Shown here one piece after another: positions 17,393 to 27,191 of a DNA stretch of 58,419 nt; position 1 is the first letter of the stretch; each line of letters begins with the position of its first letter. The translations under genes were made by a program, and so were the position numbers. The notes under the pieces were generated by a model. That model was not told the origin of the DNA. It saw nothing but the letters and a program-made list of their open reading frames with translations, and searched no databases. The DNA is from Hydrogenophilales bacterium 12-61-10. Its GTDB lineage: Bacteria > Pseudomonadota > Gammaproteobacteria > Burkholderiales > Thiobacillaceae. The stretch is taken from the NCBI GenBank assembly GCA_002279795.1, contig NCCT01000015.1:1-58419 (forward strand), read 5' to 3'.

Positions 17393-18163
17393 TCATGCCA
17401 TGTACATGCCGCCATTCACATGCAAAGTCGTGCCCGAAATGTAGCCAGCTGCGGACGAAGCCAGGAACAGCACCGCTTGCGCAATATCGTCGACTGACCC
17501 CAGTCGGCCCAGCGGAATGTGATTCAACAAGGCTTGACGCTGGGCATCCGGCAACGCACGCGTCATGTCGGTGTCGATAAAGCCAGGGGCGACGCAGTTG
17601 ACGGTGATGTTGCGGCTACCGATCTCGCGCGCCAGCGACTTGGTGAAGCCCATGATGCCGGCTTTGGCTGCACTGTAGTTGGTCTGCCCTGCGTTGCCCA
17701 TTGCACCGACCACCGAGGCAATGCTGATAATGCGCCCGCTGCGCGCTTTCATCATGGCGCGCAATACGGCACGCGACAGGCGGAAAACCGACGTCAGATT
17801 GGTCGCCACGATGTCGTCCCATTCTTCGTCCTTCATTCGCATCAGCAGATTGTCACGCGTGATGCCGGCGTTGTTGACCAAGATGCCAATGTCGCCGAAC
17901 CGGGTGTTGATCGCCGCCATGACCGCATCCACTGCGGCAGCATCGGTGACATTGAGATTCATGCCGCAGCCTTTGATATCGGCAGCGGCAAGATAGTCGC
18001 TGATCGCCTGCGCGCCCTTGTCGCTGGTGGCGGTGCCGATCACGGTGGCGCCTGCGTTGCCGAGCGCCAGCGCAATCGCCTGGCCGATTCCACGGCTTGC
18101 GCCCGTAACCAGGGCCACCTGACCGTCAAGGTTCGCGCCAGGCGCGGGGGTTTGTTGCAGCAT
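17393..18163 (-). CDS. fabG: 3-oxoacyl-ACP reductase FabG
   Basis: FabG reduces beta-ketoacyl-ACP with NADPH. The 256-residue short-chain dehydrogenase shows the Rossmann motif VTGASRGIGQAIA (about residues 20-32), NNAG (about 100), and the catalytic Ser-Tyr-Lys set with NYSAAKAG. The C-terminal end SGTTLHVNGGMYM is typical. It follows fabD by 8 nt. Confidence 0.97.
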   Translation of the reverse strand: MLQQTPAPGANLDGQVALVTGASRGIGQAIALALGNAGATVIGTATSDKGAQAISDYLAAADIKGCGMNLNVTDAAAVDAVMAAINTRFGDIGILVNNAGITRDNLLMRMKDEEWDDIVATNLTSVFRLSRAVLRAMMKARSGRIISIASVVGAMGNAGQTNYSAAKAGIMGFTKSLAREIGSRNITVNCVAPGFIDTDMTRALPDAQRQALLNHIPLGRLGSVDDIAQAVLFLASSAAGYISGTTLHVNGGMYMA

Positions 18164-18171
18164 ATCGTTCC

Positions 18172-19110
18172 TTATTGATTAAGAGCAGCGACAAGGCTGG
18201 TTTCATCGACCAGGGCCACCGCCGGCAGGCTGTCGTCAATGCGTTTATTGAGGCCTGCCAATACTTTTCCGGGGCCACATTCGATCACGCGGTCGATGCC
18301 GGCGGCTTTAAGCGCCTGCACCGTCTCGACCCATCGAACCGGCGTATGCAGTTGCCTGGCCAGCGCTAAGCGAATTGCATCCGCATCGGCCTGACTGTGC
18401 ACGTCAGTGTTATGCAGCACGGGAATCAACGGCATGGCAATCGTTACGCCCTGCAAGTGGGCCAGCAGCTTTTCGGCTGCTGGCAACATCAACGAAGAAT
18501 GAGACGGCACGCTGACCGGCAATGGCAACGCACGTTTTGCGCCTTTTTCCTTGGCCAGCACCATGGCGCGCTCAACGGCGGCCTTGTTGCCTGCAATGAC
18601 CACCTGACCGGGCGAATTGAAGTTGACCGCTTCGACAACCTCGCCTGCCGCAGCTTCGCTACACACCGCGCGCACCGCATCGTCTTCCATACCCAGAATC
18701 GCCGCCATCGCGCCTACGCCATCGGGCACAGCAGCCTGCATCGCCTCGGCGCGAAAACGCACCAGCCTGATAGCATCGGCAAAACCCAGCGCACCGGCTG
18801 CCACCAACGCGGCATACTCGCCCAGGCTGTGGCCGGCAAGCAGCGCAGGCGTCGCGCCGCCTGCCGCCTGCCAGACACGCCAGGCAGCGATATCGGCTGC
18901 CAGCATCGCAGGCTGGGTGTTAACCGTCTGGTTGAGCAACTCGATGGGGCCATCTGCAACCATCGCCCACAGATCCTGACCCAGCGCATCGGAGGCTTCA
19001 GTGAAAGTGGCGCGCACGTCAGGACGCTCGCCCCATCCCTGCATCATCCCGACTGATTGCGAACCCTGTCCGGGGAATACAAAAGCCAGCTTTAGATTGT
19101 GGGTAGCCAT
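18172..19110 (-). CDS. fabD: Malonyl-CoA:ACP transacylase
   Basis: FabD loads malonate onto ACP. The 312-residue protein has the N-terminal FPGQGSQSVGMM, the serine nucleophile in GHSLGEYAAL (about residue 95), and the catalytic histidine region VPSHSSLM. It starts 9 nt after fabH ends. Confidence 0.97.
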   Translation of the reverse strand: MATHNLKLAFVFPGQGSQSVGMMQGWGERPDVRATFTEASDALGQDLWAMVADGPIELLNQTVNTQPAMLAADIAAWRVWQAAGGATPALLAGHSLGEYAALVAAGALGFADAIRLVRFRAEAMQAAVPDGVGAMAAILGMEDDAVRAVCSEAAAGEVVEAVNFNSPGQVVIAGNKAAVERAMVLAKEKGAKRALPLPVSVPSHSSLMLPAAEKLLAHLQGVTIAMPLIPVLHNTDVHSQADADAIRLALARQLHTPVRWVETVQALKAAGIDRVIECGPGKVLAGLNKRIDDSLPAVALVDETSLVAALNQ

Positions 19111-19119
19111 TTGAATGCC

Positions 19120-20058
19120 TTAATACTTGAGGAGCACGGAGCCCCAGGTGAAGCCGCCGCCAAAGGCCTCCATCAGCACGGTCTGGCCGCGCTGGATGCG
19201 GCCGTCGCGCACCGCCGAGGCGGCTGACGTGTTGCCGTGTCCGGCTACTGTGGTGACGACATTGTCCATGCTCATGCCGAGCTTTTTTGCAGTGGCGCTA
19301 ATGATGCGGATATTCGCCTGATGCGGCACCAGCCAGTCGATATCGGATTTCTGCAAACCATTGGCCTCGAGCGTCTCGTCGACGATGCGGTCGAGCGTGT
19401 TGACCGCCATCTTGAACACGGCATTGCCTTCCATCCGCATCAGCGCAGGCTCGTGCGAACTGGTCGAGGTGCCGGTGGTAGTGCGCAGCAATTCCTTGTG
19501 TCGGCCATCGGCATGGATGTGAGTCGCGATGATGCCGGGTTCGCTCGATGCACCCAGCACCACGGCGCCTGCGCCATCGCCCCACAGGATGCAGTTGCCG
19601 CGGTCGTTCCAGTCGGTAATGCGAGACAGGGTTTCGGCGCCGATCACCAGCACGTGCCGGGCCGCGCCAGTCTTGATGAACTGGTCAGCCACGCTCATCG
19701 CATAGACGAAACCGCTGCATACAGCCTGCAGGTCGAACGCGGGCTTGCCGCTGGTCATGCCAAGTTTGGACTGCACGATGCAGGCGGTGCTGGGAAACAC
19801 CAGATCGGGTGTGGTCGTCGCGACCAGCAGCAGATCGATGTCGTCTGCCGCAAGACCTGCCGCATCAAGTGCCTGACGCGCGGCCGCAGTGGCGAGGTCG
19901 CTGGTGAATTCTCCCTCGGCGGCAATGTGCCGCTCACGAATGCCGGTTCGCTCGACGATCCATTGGTCGTTCGTTTCAACCAGCTTCTCGAGGTCAGCGT
20001 TGGTGAGGATGTGCGCCGGCAGATAACTGCCTGTGCCGAGGATGCGGGAATAGGTCAA
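19120..20058 (-). CDS. fabH: Beta-ketoacyl-ACP synthase III
   Basis: FabH starts fatty acid chains by condensing acetyl-CoA with malonyl-ACP. The 312-residue protein has the Cys-His-Asn triad: Cys in [12 protein letters not shown] (about 112), His in VPHQANIRI (about 242) and Asn in GHGNTSAAS (about 272). Translation seems to begin at TTG 20058, overlapping the plsX stop (TTGA); the N terminus [14 protein letters not shown] supports this. fabD follows. Confidence 0.97.
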   Translation of the reverse strand: MTYSRILGTGSYLPAHILTNADLEKLVETNDQWIVERTGIRERHIAAEGEFTSDLATAAARQALDAAGLAADDIDLLLVATTTPDLVFPSTACIVQSKLGMTSGKPAFDLQAVCSGFVYAMSVADQFIKTGAARHVLVIGAETLSRITDWNDRGNCILWGDGAGAVVLGASSEPGIIATHIHADGRHKELLRTTTGTSTSSHEPALMRMEGNAVFKMAVNTLDRIVDETLEANGLQKSDIDWLVPHQANIRIISATAKKLGMSMDNVVTTVAGHGNTSAASAVRDGRIQRGQTVLMEAFGGGFTWGSVLLKY

Positions 20059-21074
20059 GCAGGTACCCGTTGCAAAAGTTGGATCTGATCGGTGATGCGT
20101 TTCAGCACATTGTTGCGGACTTCTTCACTGGCGGTTTCGATCGCGTGCTCGAATGCAAAGCGATCTGCCGAACCATGGCTTTTCACCACCACGCCCTTGA
20201 GTCCCAGCAGGGTGGCACCGTTGTAACGGCGTGGATCAAGCCGTTTCTTGAACGCGTTGAGCACGGGCAGGGCCATCAGGCCGGACAAGCGCGTCAGCCA
20301 GTTGCGCTTGAACTCGGCACGCAATGTTGTTGCAATCATTTTGGCCAGGCCTTCGGACGCCTTCAGGGTGACATTGCCAACGAAGCCATCGCACACCACC
20401 ACATCGGTCGTGCCCTTGAAAATATCGTTGCCTTCCACATTGCCGTAGAAATTGAGATGACTGTCGCGCAACAGGATAGACGCCTGTTTCACCACCTCGT
20501 TGCCCTTGATATCTTCTTCACCGATATTGAGCAACCCAACGCTCGGATTGGGGTTGTGTTCCACGGCCGACACCAGCATCGCACCCATGATGCCGAACTG
20601 CAGCAGGTGTTCAGCCGTGCAATCGACGTTGGCCCCCATATCCAGAACCAGCGCATGCCCGCTGATGGTCGGCATCACGGCAGCAATTGCTGGACGGTCG
20701 ATACCGGGCAGGGTTTTGAGGACGAAACGTGCGGTTGCCATCAGGGCACCAGTATTGCCGGCCGACACACAGGCATCGGCTTCTCCGGACTTGACCAGAT
20801 CAATCGCCACGCGCATGGACGAGTCTTTTTTTCCGCGCAACGCGAGTGCCGGCGCCTCGTCCATGGCCACCACCTGGCTGGCGTGACGAACGATAAGGCG
20901 TGGACTGGTCTTGGCGCGTCGCGCCTTGAGTTCAGCCGCAACAATATCCTGCGGCCCGACCAGAATCACATTCAGATCAGGATGACGCGCAAGACAACGG
21001 ATCGCTGCCGGAACCGTGACATGGGGGCCGTGATCGCCCCCCATGACATCAATGGCAACTGTGATGTTTCTCAT
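20055..21074 (-). CDS. plsX: Phosphate acyltransferase PlsX
   Basis: PlsX makes acyl-phosphate from acyl-ACP, the first donor for phospholipid synthesis. The 339-residue protein shows [18 protein letters not shown] near the N terminus, [10 protein letters not shown] (about residue 105), [13 protein letters not shown] and the C-terminal half [12 protein letters not shown]. It sits between rpmF and fabH, the standard order, and is translationally coupled to fabH. Confidence 0.96.
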   Translation of the reverse strand: MRNITVAIDVMGGDHGPHVTVPAAIRCLARHPDLNVILVGPQDIVAAELKARRAKTSPRLIVRHASQVVAMDEAPALALRGKKDSSMRVAIDLVKSGEADACVSAGNTGALMATARFVLKTLPGIDRPAIAAVMPTISGHALVLDMGANVDCTAEHLLQFGIMGAMLVSAVEHNPNPSVGLLNIGEEDIKGNEVVKQASILLRDSHLNFYGNVEGNDIFKGTTDVVVCDGFVGNVTLKASEGLAKMIATTLRAEFKRNWLTRLSGLMALPVLNAFKKRLDPRRYNGATLLGLKGVVVKSHGSADRFAFEHAIETASEEVRNNVLKRITDQIQLLQRVPA

Positions 21075-21170
21075 GCAGCCGGAAAAATGGGCTGTAAAGG
21101 ATGCACCATGCCGATCAGGTCAAACGCGGGTGTAATTGAACACCGCGCAACCCGGCATGGCGCCAATAAA

Positions 21171-21350
21171 TCAATCGCCCTTGGTCTTGACGACTTTGCG
21201 GCCACGATAAAAGCCGTTGGGGCTGATATGGTGACGCAGGTGGGCCTCGCCCGTGGTCGCTTCAACTGCCAGCGCCGGTGCGGTCAGGAAATCGTGCGAA
21301 CGGTGCATGCCGCGCTTGGACGGGGATTTTTTATTCTGCTGAACAGCCAT
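21171..21350 (-). CDS. rpmF: 50S ribosomal protein L32
   Basis: This 59-residue protein runs from [20 protein letters not shown] to [14 protein letters not shown], a clear L32 sequence. The start ATG at 21350 has a strong ribosome-binding site (AAGGAG, 7 nt upstream). L32 of many bacteria has two zinc CxxC pairs; this one has no cysteines and is the zinc-free type. The gene lies between yceD and plsX, as in most proteobacteria. Confidence 0.97.
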   Translation of the reverse strand: MAVQQNKKSPSKRGMHRSHDFLTAPALAVEATTGEAHLRHHISPNGFYRGRKVVKTKGD

Positions 21351-21434
21351 TTCCTACTCCTTGAAAATCAACGCGCAAAATCTGGCGCCTTGAACATTAC
21401 TTTTAAAAAATCGATTTAAAAAAACAGCACCCAA

Positions 21435-21869
21435 TCAAGCAGGGCATTTACCTGGTGCGTGCATCACTGCCACCGGCAGACTCAACAACACCTCATCTTC
21501 AACCAGCTCGACCAGACTCAAGACCTCGCCAGCCTGAATCGCATCACTATCGGGCAGCGCGTCAAGACGCTCCATTTCAGCCTCATTTCGCGCCAGATAC
21601 AACGTGCGCGCCATATCGACCTTGTAGGGCATGTCGCTCAAACAACGCTGGCAGGTCATGCCCACTTCGCCGCTGACCTTCACCTGCAGGGACAGACTTC
21701 CCCGCGTGTTGACTCGTCCAATCACTCGACAGAACAAGGTGCCTTGCGTAAATTCACTGGCGAGGCGGGGAAACGCAGCTACCTCGGAGCGGATTTCCCA
21801 CGACTGACCATCCTTGCAAAAGCGCCATGGATCCACCTCGGTTGGCGAAAGCTTGAGGGATTCATTCAT
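21435..21869 (-). CDS. yceD: YceD/DUF177 family protein (23S rRNA accumulation)
   Basis: A cytosolic protein of 144 residues with the DUF177 signature TCQRCLSDM (two cysteines, about residues 72-75), preceded by SGEV and followed by an acidic C-terminal region (VELVEDEVLLSLP). In Escherichia coli YceD is needed for normal 23S rRNA accumulation, and plant homologues act in rRNA processing. I choose ATG 21869; another ATG at 21887 is possible, and longer frames upstream lack support. It is the first gene of the rpmF-plsX-fab operon. Confidence 0.88.
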   Translation of the reverse strand: MNESLKLSPTEVDPWRFCKDGQSWEIRSEVAAFPRLASEFTQGTLFCRVIGRVNTRGSLSLQVKVSGEVGMTCQRCLSDMPYKVDMARTLYLARNEAEMERLDALPDSDAIQAGEVLSLVELVEDEVLLSLPVAVMHAPGKCPA

Positions 21870-21968
21870 GGCGCACCCGGTAGACATAGCCAGCAACATT
21901 AGCCCGCAATGATATGATTTCGCGTTCTTTTTGTCAAAGAATCCCCAGCAACCACACCAAAATCGCCC

Positions 21969-23387
21969 ATGCTCAAAAAAATACTGGTCGCCAACCGGGG
22001 CGAGATCGCTGTCCGCATCGTTCGTGCCTGCGCCGAACTCGGGATCAAATCGGTCGCGATTTACACTGATGCTGACCGTCATGCCCTGCATGTGAAGAAG
22101 GCTGATGAGGCTTACCACATCGGCAAGGATCCGATTCTGGGCTATCTGAACGCGCACACGCTGGTCAACCTGGCGGCGGCCTCGGGTTGCGACGCTCTAC
22201 ACCCAGGCTATGGCTTCCTCTCCGAAAATCCCGAACTGGCGACCATCTGCGCGCGCCGCGGCATCCGCTTCATCGGCCCCTCGCCGGAGGTGATCCGCAA
22301 GATGGGCGACAAGATCCAGGCCCGCAACGCGATGATTGCAGCGGGCATCCCGGTGACGCCCGGCTCGGATCACAACCTGGAAAACGTCGAAGAGGCCCGT
22401 GCGCTGGCCAACAAGATCGGCTACCCGGTGATGTTGAAGGCCACCAACGGCGGCGGCGGGCGTGGCATTCGGCGCTGCGACAGCGAAGCTGAACTGCTGA
22501 AAAACTACGACCGCGTGGTGTCGGAGGCCAGCAAGGCCTTCGGCAAGCCCGAAGTTTTCGTCGAAAAGTGCGTGGTACGGCCCAAACACATCGAGGTGCA
22601 GATTCTGGGCGACACCCAGGGCAACGTGATTCACCTGTTCGAGCGTGACTGCTCGATCCAGCGGCGCAACCAGAAGCTGATCGAAATCGCGCCCTCGCCT
22701 CAACTCACCGAGGCGCAACGCCAATATATCGGCAAACTGGCGGTGCGCGCCGCCAAGTCGGTCGGCTACGTTAATGCCGGCACGGTGGAGTTCCTGCTCG
22801 ACCAGGACAACCAGTTCTATTTCATGGAAATGAACACCCGCCTGCAGGTCGAGCACCCCATCACCGAAACCATCACCGGCGTAGATATCGTGCAGGAGCA
22901 GATCCGCATCGCCTCCGGCCTGCCGTTGCAATACAAGCAGGAAGAAATCAGCCACCGCGGCTTTGCCATCGAATTCCGCATCAACGCCGAAGACCCCAAA
23001 AACGAATTTCTTCCGAGCCTCGGCCGCATCACGCGCTACTACTCGCCAGGCGGCCCCGGCGTGCGGGTGGACGCCGCGATCTACACCGATTATGTGATCC
23101 CGCCCTATTTCGATTCGATGTGCGCCAAGCTCACGGTGTGGAACCTGACTTGGGAATCGACCATCGCGCGCGGCAGCCGCGCACTGTCCGACATGCTGGT
23201 GTATGGCGTGAAAACAACCATTCCGTACTACAAGGAAATTTTGAAGAATCCCGAGTTCAAGAGCGGTCGCTTCAACACCAGTTTTGTCGACGACCACCCG
23301 GAACTCACGCAATACACCGAAAAGAAACCACCGGAAGTGATGGCCGCCGCCATCGCCGCCGCCATCGCTGCTCATCAGGGCTTGTAA
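21969..23387 (+). CDS. pycA: Biotin carboxylase subunit of pyruvate carboxylase
   Basis: An ATP-grasp biotin carboxylase of 472 residues. KILVANRGEIAVRIVRAC (about 4-21), HPGYGFLSEN, the ATP loop NGGGGRGIRR, EVQILGD, NQKLIE and the FMEMNTRLQVEHP segment complete the active site. It is divergent from yceD with a 99-bp gap, and the biotin-carrying transferase gene lies 3 nt downstream. A heteromeric acetyl-CoA carboxylase would normally pair accC with accB. The neighbour here shows that the partner is a pyruvate/oxaloacetate-type carboxyltransferase, so the pair probably forms oxaloacetate from pyruvate and bicarbonate. Confidence 0.85.
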   Translation: MLKKILVANRGEIAVRIVRACAELGIKSVAIYTDADRHALHVKKADEAYHIGKDPILGYLNAHTLVNLAAASGCDALHPGYGFLSENPELATICARRGIRFIGPSPEVIRKMGDKIQARNAMIAAGIPVTPGSDHNLENVEEARALANKIGYPVMLKATNGGGGRGIRRCDSEAELLKNYDRVVSEASKAFGKPEVFVEKCVVRPKHIEVQILGDTQGNVIHLFERDCSIQRRNQKLIEIAPSPQLTEAQRQYIGKLAVRAAKSVGYVNAGTVEFLLDQDNQFYFMEMNTRLQVEHPITETITGVDIVQEQIRIASGLPLQYKQEEISHRGFAIEFRINAEDPKNEFLPSLGRITRYYSPGGPGVRVDAAIYTDYVIPPYFDSMCAKLTVWNLTWESTIARGSRALSDMLVYGVKTTIPYYKEILKNPEFKSGRFNTSFVDDHPELTQYTEKKPPEVMAAAIAAAIAAHQGL

Positions 23388-23390
23388 ACC

Positions 23391-25241
23391 ATGGCAAAAG
23401 TACACATCACCGATCTGGTTCTACGCGACGGCCACCAGTCGCTCATCGCCACCCGCATGCGCACCGAAGACATGCTGCCGATCTGCAGCAAGCTCGACCA
23501 GATCGGCTTCTGGTCGCTGGAAGCCTGGGGCGGCGCCACCTTCGACGCCTGCGTGCGTTTTCTGCGCGAAGACCCCTGGGAGCGTTTGCGCAAATTGCGG
23601 CGCGCGCTGCCCAACACACGCATCCAGATGCTGTTGCGCGGGCAAAACCTGCTCGGATACCGCAATTATTCCGACGACGTGGTGCGCGCCTTCGTGCAAA
23701 AATCGGCTGACAACGGCGTCGACGTATTCCGCATTTTCGATGCGATGAACGACCTGCGTAATCTTCAGGTTTCAATCAAAGCGGTCAAGGACGCAGGCAA
23801 GCATGCCGAGGGCACCGTCTGCTACACCACCAGCCCGGTACACGACATCCCGCATTTCGTCGAACTCGCCCAAGGCCTGGCCGGGATGGGCTGCGACACC
23901 ATCGCGATCAAGGACATGGCGGGCCTGCTCACGCCCTATACCGCGTTCGAACTGGTTGGCGCCATACGTGCCGCGACGAATCTGCCCATCCACACCCACA
24001 GCCACGCCACCTCGGGCCTTGCGCACATGACGCACCTGAAGGCAGTGGAAGCCGGGGCCACCATCATCGACACCTGCGTCGGCGCGTTTGCCGAAGGCGC
24101 CAGCCATCCCACCACGCAGAGCCTGGTCGCTGCCTTGGCTGGCACCGAATACGACACCGGCCTTTCACTGCCGCTGATCGAGGAAATCTCGGCCTACTTC
24201 AAGGAAACGCGCAAGAAGTATTGGCAATATGAATCGGCCTTCACCGGCACCGACACCCGCGTGCTGATCAACCAGGTGCCGGGTGGCATGATTTCCAACC
24301 TGGCCAACCAGCTCAAGGAACAGGGCGCGCTTGACCAGATGGACGCCGTGCTCGAGGAAATTCCGCGTGTGCGCGAAGACCTCGGCTATCCGCCGCTGGT
24401 CACCCCCACCTCGCAGATCGTCGGCACCCAGGCCGCGCTCAACGTCATGACCGGCACGCGCTACAAATCGGTGACCAACGAAGTGAAGCTTTACCTGCAG
24501 GGTCGCTACGGCCGCGCGCCGGGACACGTCAACGAAGAAGTGCGCAAGATGGCCATCGGCGACCTGGAAGTCACCACCTGCCGCCCCGCCGACCTGCTGG
24601 GCGACGAACTAGACAAGCTGCGTCTCGAAATCGAGGGTCTCGCCAAGTCCGACGAAGACGTGCTGACCTACGCCATGTTTCCCGAAATCGGCAAAACCTG
24701 GCTGCAGGAGCGCGCCGCCGGCAGCCTCAAGCCCGAGCCACTGCTGCCACAGCCGAGCGAAGTCACGCAGGACAACGCGCCACGCTACGCCGCCGACGAA
24801 TTCAAGATCACCCTGCACGGCGAGACCTACCACATCAAACTGTCGGGCAGCGGCCGCTCGGACGCCACCCAGCGCCCCTACTTCGTGGCGATCGACGGCG
24901 TCACCGAAGAAGTGCTGGTCGAACCGCTGAACGAAGTCGCGGTATCCGGCGGCAGCGAAAAGTCCACGCGCAAAGCCAGCGCCGCCGCCCCCGCACCTGG
25001 CCAGAAGCCCCGCCCCAGCCACCCCGGCCACGTCACCGCCGCAATGCCGGGTTCCATCGTCGACGTGCTGGTCAGCATCGGCCAGACGGTCAAGGCCGGC
25101 GACGGCGTGCTGGTGATCGAGGCGATGAAAATGGAGAACGAAGTGCAGGCGCCGATCGCCGGCGTCGTCATCAGCATCTTTGCCAAGAAGGGCGACGCGG
25201 TGACACCCGATATGGCGCTGGTGGAAATTCAACCGGAATGA
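23391..25241 (+). CDS. pycB: Carboxyltransferase/biotin carrier subunit of pyruvate carboxylase (OadA-like)
   Basis: The 616-residue protein has an HMGL-like TIM barrel with metal and substrate residues (LVLRDGHQSLIATRM, AWGGATFD, HTHSHATSG), a conserved carboxylase domain, and a C-terminal biotinyl domain with EAMKMENEV (lysine about residue 581). The same fold occurs in the alpha subunit of Na+-pumping oxaloacetate decarboxylase, but no oadB or oadG lies nearby. Together with the biotin carboxylase gene just upstream this fits the two-subunit pyruvate carboxylase of archaea and some bacteria, supplying oxaloacetate anaplerotically. It overlaps maf by four bases. Confidence 0.87.
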   Translation: MAKVHITDLVLRDGHQSLIATRMRTEDMLPICSKLDQIGFWSLEAWGGATFDACVRFLREDPWERLRKLRRALPNTRIQMLLRGQNLLGYRNYSDDVVRAFVQKSADNGVDVFRIFDAMNDLRNLQVSIKAVKDAGKHAEGTVCYTTSPVHDIPHFVELAQGLAGMGCDTIAIKDMAGLLTPYTAFELVGAIRAATNLPIHTHSHATSGLAHMTHLKAVEAGATIIDTCVGAFAEGASHPTTQSLVAALAGTEYDTGLSLPLIEEISAYFKETRKKYWQYESAFTGTDTRVLINQVPGGMISNLANQLKEQGALDQMDAVLEEIPRVREDLGYPPLVTPTSQIVGTQAALNVMTGTRYKSVTNEVKLYLQGRYGRAPGHVNEEVRKMAIGDLEVTTCRPADLLGDELDKLRLEIEGLAKSDEDVLTYAMFPEIGKTWLQERAAGSLKPEPLLPQPSEVTQDNAPRYAADEFKITLHGETYHIKLSGSGRSDATQRPYFVAIDGVTEEVLVEPLNEVAVSGGSEKSTRKASAAAPAPGQKPRPSHPGHVTAAMPGSIVDVLVSIGQTVKAGDGVLVIEAMKMENEVQAPIAGVVISIFAKKGDAVTPDMALVEIQPE

Positions 25242-25831
25242 AACTCGTCCTGGCTTCCACCTCGCGCTACCGGCGCGAACTGCTATCGCGTCTCGGCATG
25301 CCGTTCGATGTACTGTCGCCCGATGTCGACGAAACTCCACTGCCGGACGAAACGCCTTCGAGCACCGCGCTGCGGCTGTCGGTGCTGAAGGCGCAGGCCG
25401 CCGCGTCGACCCATCCCGACGCGCTCATCATCGGTTCCGACCAGGTGTTGATGCTCGATTCAGAACAACTCGGCAAGCCGGGGAACTTCGCCAACGCCTT
25501 CGCCCAGCTGAAGAAAATGCAGGGCCGCGCCATGGTGTTCCACACCGCGCTGACCCTGCTCAACAGCCAAACCGGCCATACCCAGACGCGCGATGTGCCG
25601 ACCGTGGTGCACCTCCGCCCGCTCTCCGACGCGCAAATCACCGCTTATCTCAACAAGGAAACGCCCTACGATTGCGCCGGTTCGGCCAAGAGCGAATCGC
25701 TCGGCATCGCCCTGATGGAACGCATGGACAGTCCCGACCCCACCGCGCTGATCGGCCTGCCGCTGATGGCGCTGACCGAGATGCTCGCCAACGAAGGCGT
25801 CGATGTGCTGACCTGGAACGCTGCGCCCTGA
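25238..25831 (+). CDS. Maf-family nucleotide pyrophosphatase
   Basis: The 197-residue protein has the Maf signature: LASTSRYRRELLSRLGMPF at the N terminus, SDQVLMLD (about residue 70) and YDCAGSAKSESLG near the C terminus. Family members hydrolyse modified or ordinary nucleoside triphosphates to monophosphates, limiting incorporation of odd bases. The sequence resembles the YceF subgroup, which prefers 7-methyl-GTP, but the subgroup is not certain. Its start overlaps pycB (ATGA), and the RsmI-like gene starts 2 nt after its stop. Confidence 0.9.
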   Translation: MKLVLASTSRYRRELLSRLGMPFDVLSPDVDETPLPDETPSSTALRLSVLKAQAAASTHPDALIIGSDQVLMLDSEQLGKPGNFANAFAQLKKMQGRAMVFHTALTLLNSQTGHTQTRDVPTVVHLRPLSDAQITAYLNKETPYDCAGSAKSESLGIALMERMDSPDPTALIGLPLMALTEMLANEGVDVLTWNAAP

Positions 25832-25832
25832 G

Positions 25833-26534
25833 ATGGCCAGCCTCTACCTGATTCCGGTGCCGCTGGGGCCGGTCGATCCGCATAGTTGCCTGCCGCCGGA
25901 CACGCTCGCTGTCGCCCGCCGCCTCGATTACTTCGTCGTCGAGCGCGCCAAGACCGCCCGCGCCCACCTCAAGGCCATGGGCCACCCGCAACCGATCCAG
26001 ATGCTGCAACTTTCAGAGCTCAACGAGCACACGCCAGTCGCCACGATTCCATCGCTGCTGGCGCCGATCAAGGCCGGACACGACCTCGGCCTGCTGTCCG
26101 AAGCCGGCTGCCCTGCCGTCGCCGACCCGGGCGCTGCGCTCGTGCTTGCGGCGCATCGCGAAGGCATTCCGGTCATTCCATTGATCGGCCCGTCGTCGAT
26201 CCTGCTGGCGCTGATGGCCTCGGGACTGGGCGGACAACGCTTCGCCTTTCACGGCTACCTGCCGGCCAAGGAACCCGAACGCAGCCAGGCCATCCGCAGC
26301 CTCGAACAGACTGCCCGGCGCGACCGCGCGACCCAGTTATTCATCGAAACACCCTACCGCAGCGCAGCCCTGCTGGATGCCCTGGCGCAAACGCTCGCGC
26401 CCACTACCCTCATCAGCGTGGGCGCGGATCTCAGCCTGCCCAGCCAGTGGATCCAGACCCGCAGCGCAAAAAACTGGCGCGGGCAAACCGACGCGGCAAA
26501 AGACCGTCTGGCGGTGTTCGGCATCGGCATTTAA
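25833..26534 (+). CDS. RsmI-like SAM-dependent methyltransferase (tetrapyrrole methylase fold)
   Basis: The 233-residue protein has the TP-methylase fold. LYLIPVPLG at the N terminus, GLLSEAGCPAVADPG (about residues 88-102), IPLIGPSSILLALMASGL and a GYLPAKEPER segment correspond to the SAM site and conserved loops of RsmI, the 16S rRNA 2'-O-methyltransferase acting at C1402. It lacks the extra C-terminal part of RsmI, which points to a shorter paralogue often found beside maf in betaproteobacteria. Whether it methylates rRNA is unknown. It appears cotranscribed with maf. Confidence 0.82.
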   Translation: MASLYLIPVPLGPVDPHSCLPPDTLAVARRLDYFVVERAKTARAHLKAMGHPQPIQMLQLSELNEHTPVATIPSLLAPIKAGHDLGLLSEAGCPAVADPGAALVLAAHREGIPVIPLIGPSSILLALMASGLGGQRFAFHGYLPAKEPERSQAIRSLEQTARRDRATQLFIETPYRSAALLDALAQTLAPTTLISVGADLSLPSQWIQTRSAKNWRGQTDAAKDRLAVFGIGI

Positions 26535-26627
26535 AGCGGAAGATTGAACTGCGCCGGATCGTGATGGTCATTGAGCAAACCCATCGCATTTTGATACCGT
26601 GCACCCCCCAGTCTGATAGGACGCAAC

Positions 26628-27161
26628 ATGAACTTTTGCAGTGAATGCGGCAGCACCGTCTTGTTGCGCGTGCCCGATGGCGACCACCTGCCGCGCCATA
26701 TCTGTCCCGGCTGCGGCACGATCCATTACCAGAATCCGAAAATGGTCGTCGGCTGCATCCCGGAATGGGAGGACAAGGTATTGTTGTGCCGCCGCGCCAT
26801 CGAACCCAAATACGGCTGGTGGACGCTCCCCGCCGGGTTCATGGAAAACGGCGAAACCACGCTCGAAGGGGCCGCACGCGAAACCTGGGAAGAGGCCGGC
26901 GCGAACATCGAGGTCGGCAGTTTGTATACCTTGTACAACCTGCCGCACATCAATCAGGTGTATCTCATGTTTCGCGCCCGGCTGCTCGACCTCGACTTCA
27001 AGCCCGGCATCGAATCACTGGAAACCCGACTGTTTACCGAAGCCGAAATCCCCTGGGATGACATCGCGTTCCGCACCGTGCGCGCCACACTGGAACAATA
27101 TTTCGACGACCGCCGCAACGGCACATTCAGCTTTCACTTCGGCGACATCCGCACGCGCTGA
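26628..27161 (+). CDS. Zinc-ribbon Nudix hydrolase
   Basis: The 177-residue protein begins with a zinc ribbon (FCSECG and HICPGCGTIHY, four cysteines) and then carries a complete Nudix box, GFMENGETTLEGAARETWEEAGANI (about residues 71-95). This architecture is that of the NudC-like/ADP-ribose pyrophosphatase group. Substrates may be NADH, ADP-ribose or another nucleotide diphosphate; the sequence does not settle this. A good ribosome-binding site (AGGAC) precedes ATG 26628. It is convergent with the 27192-28703 gene. Confidence 0.88.
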   Translation: MNFCSECGSTVLLRVPDGDHLPRHICPGCGTIHYQNPKMVVGCIPEWEDKVLLCRRAIEPKYGWWTLPAGFMENGETTLEGAARETWEEAGANIEVGSLYTLYNLPHINQVYLMFRARLLDLDFKPGIESLETRLFTEAEIPWDDIAFRTVRATLEQYFDDRRNGTFSFHFGDIRTR

Positions 27162-27191
27162 TCCAGCGAAAAGCCGGATGTCGGAAAGCAT

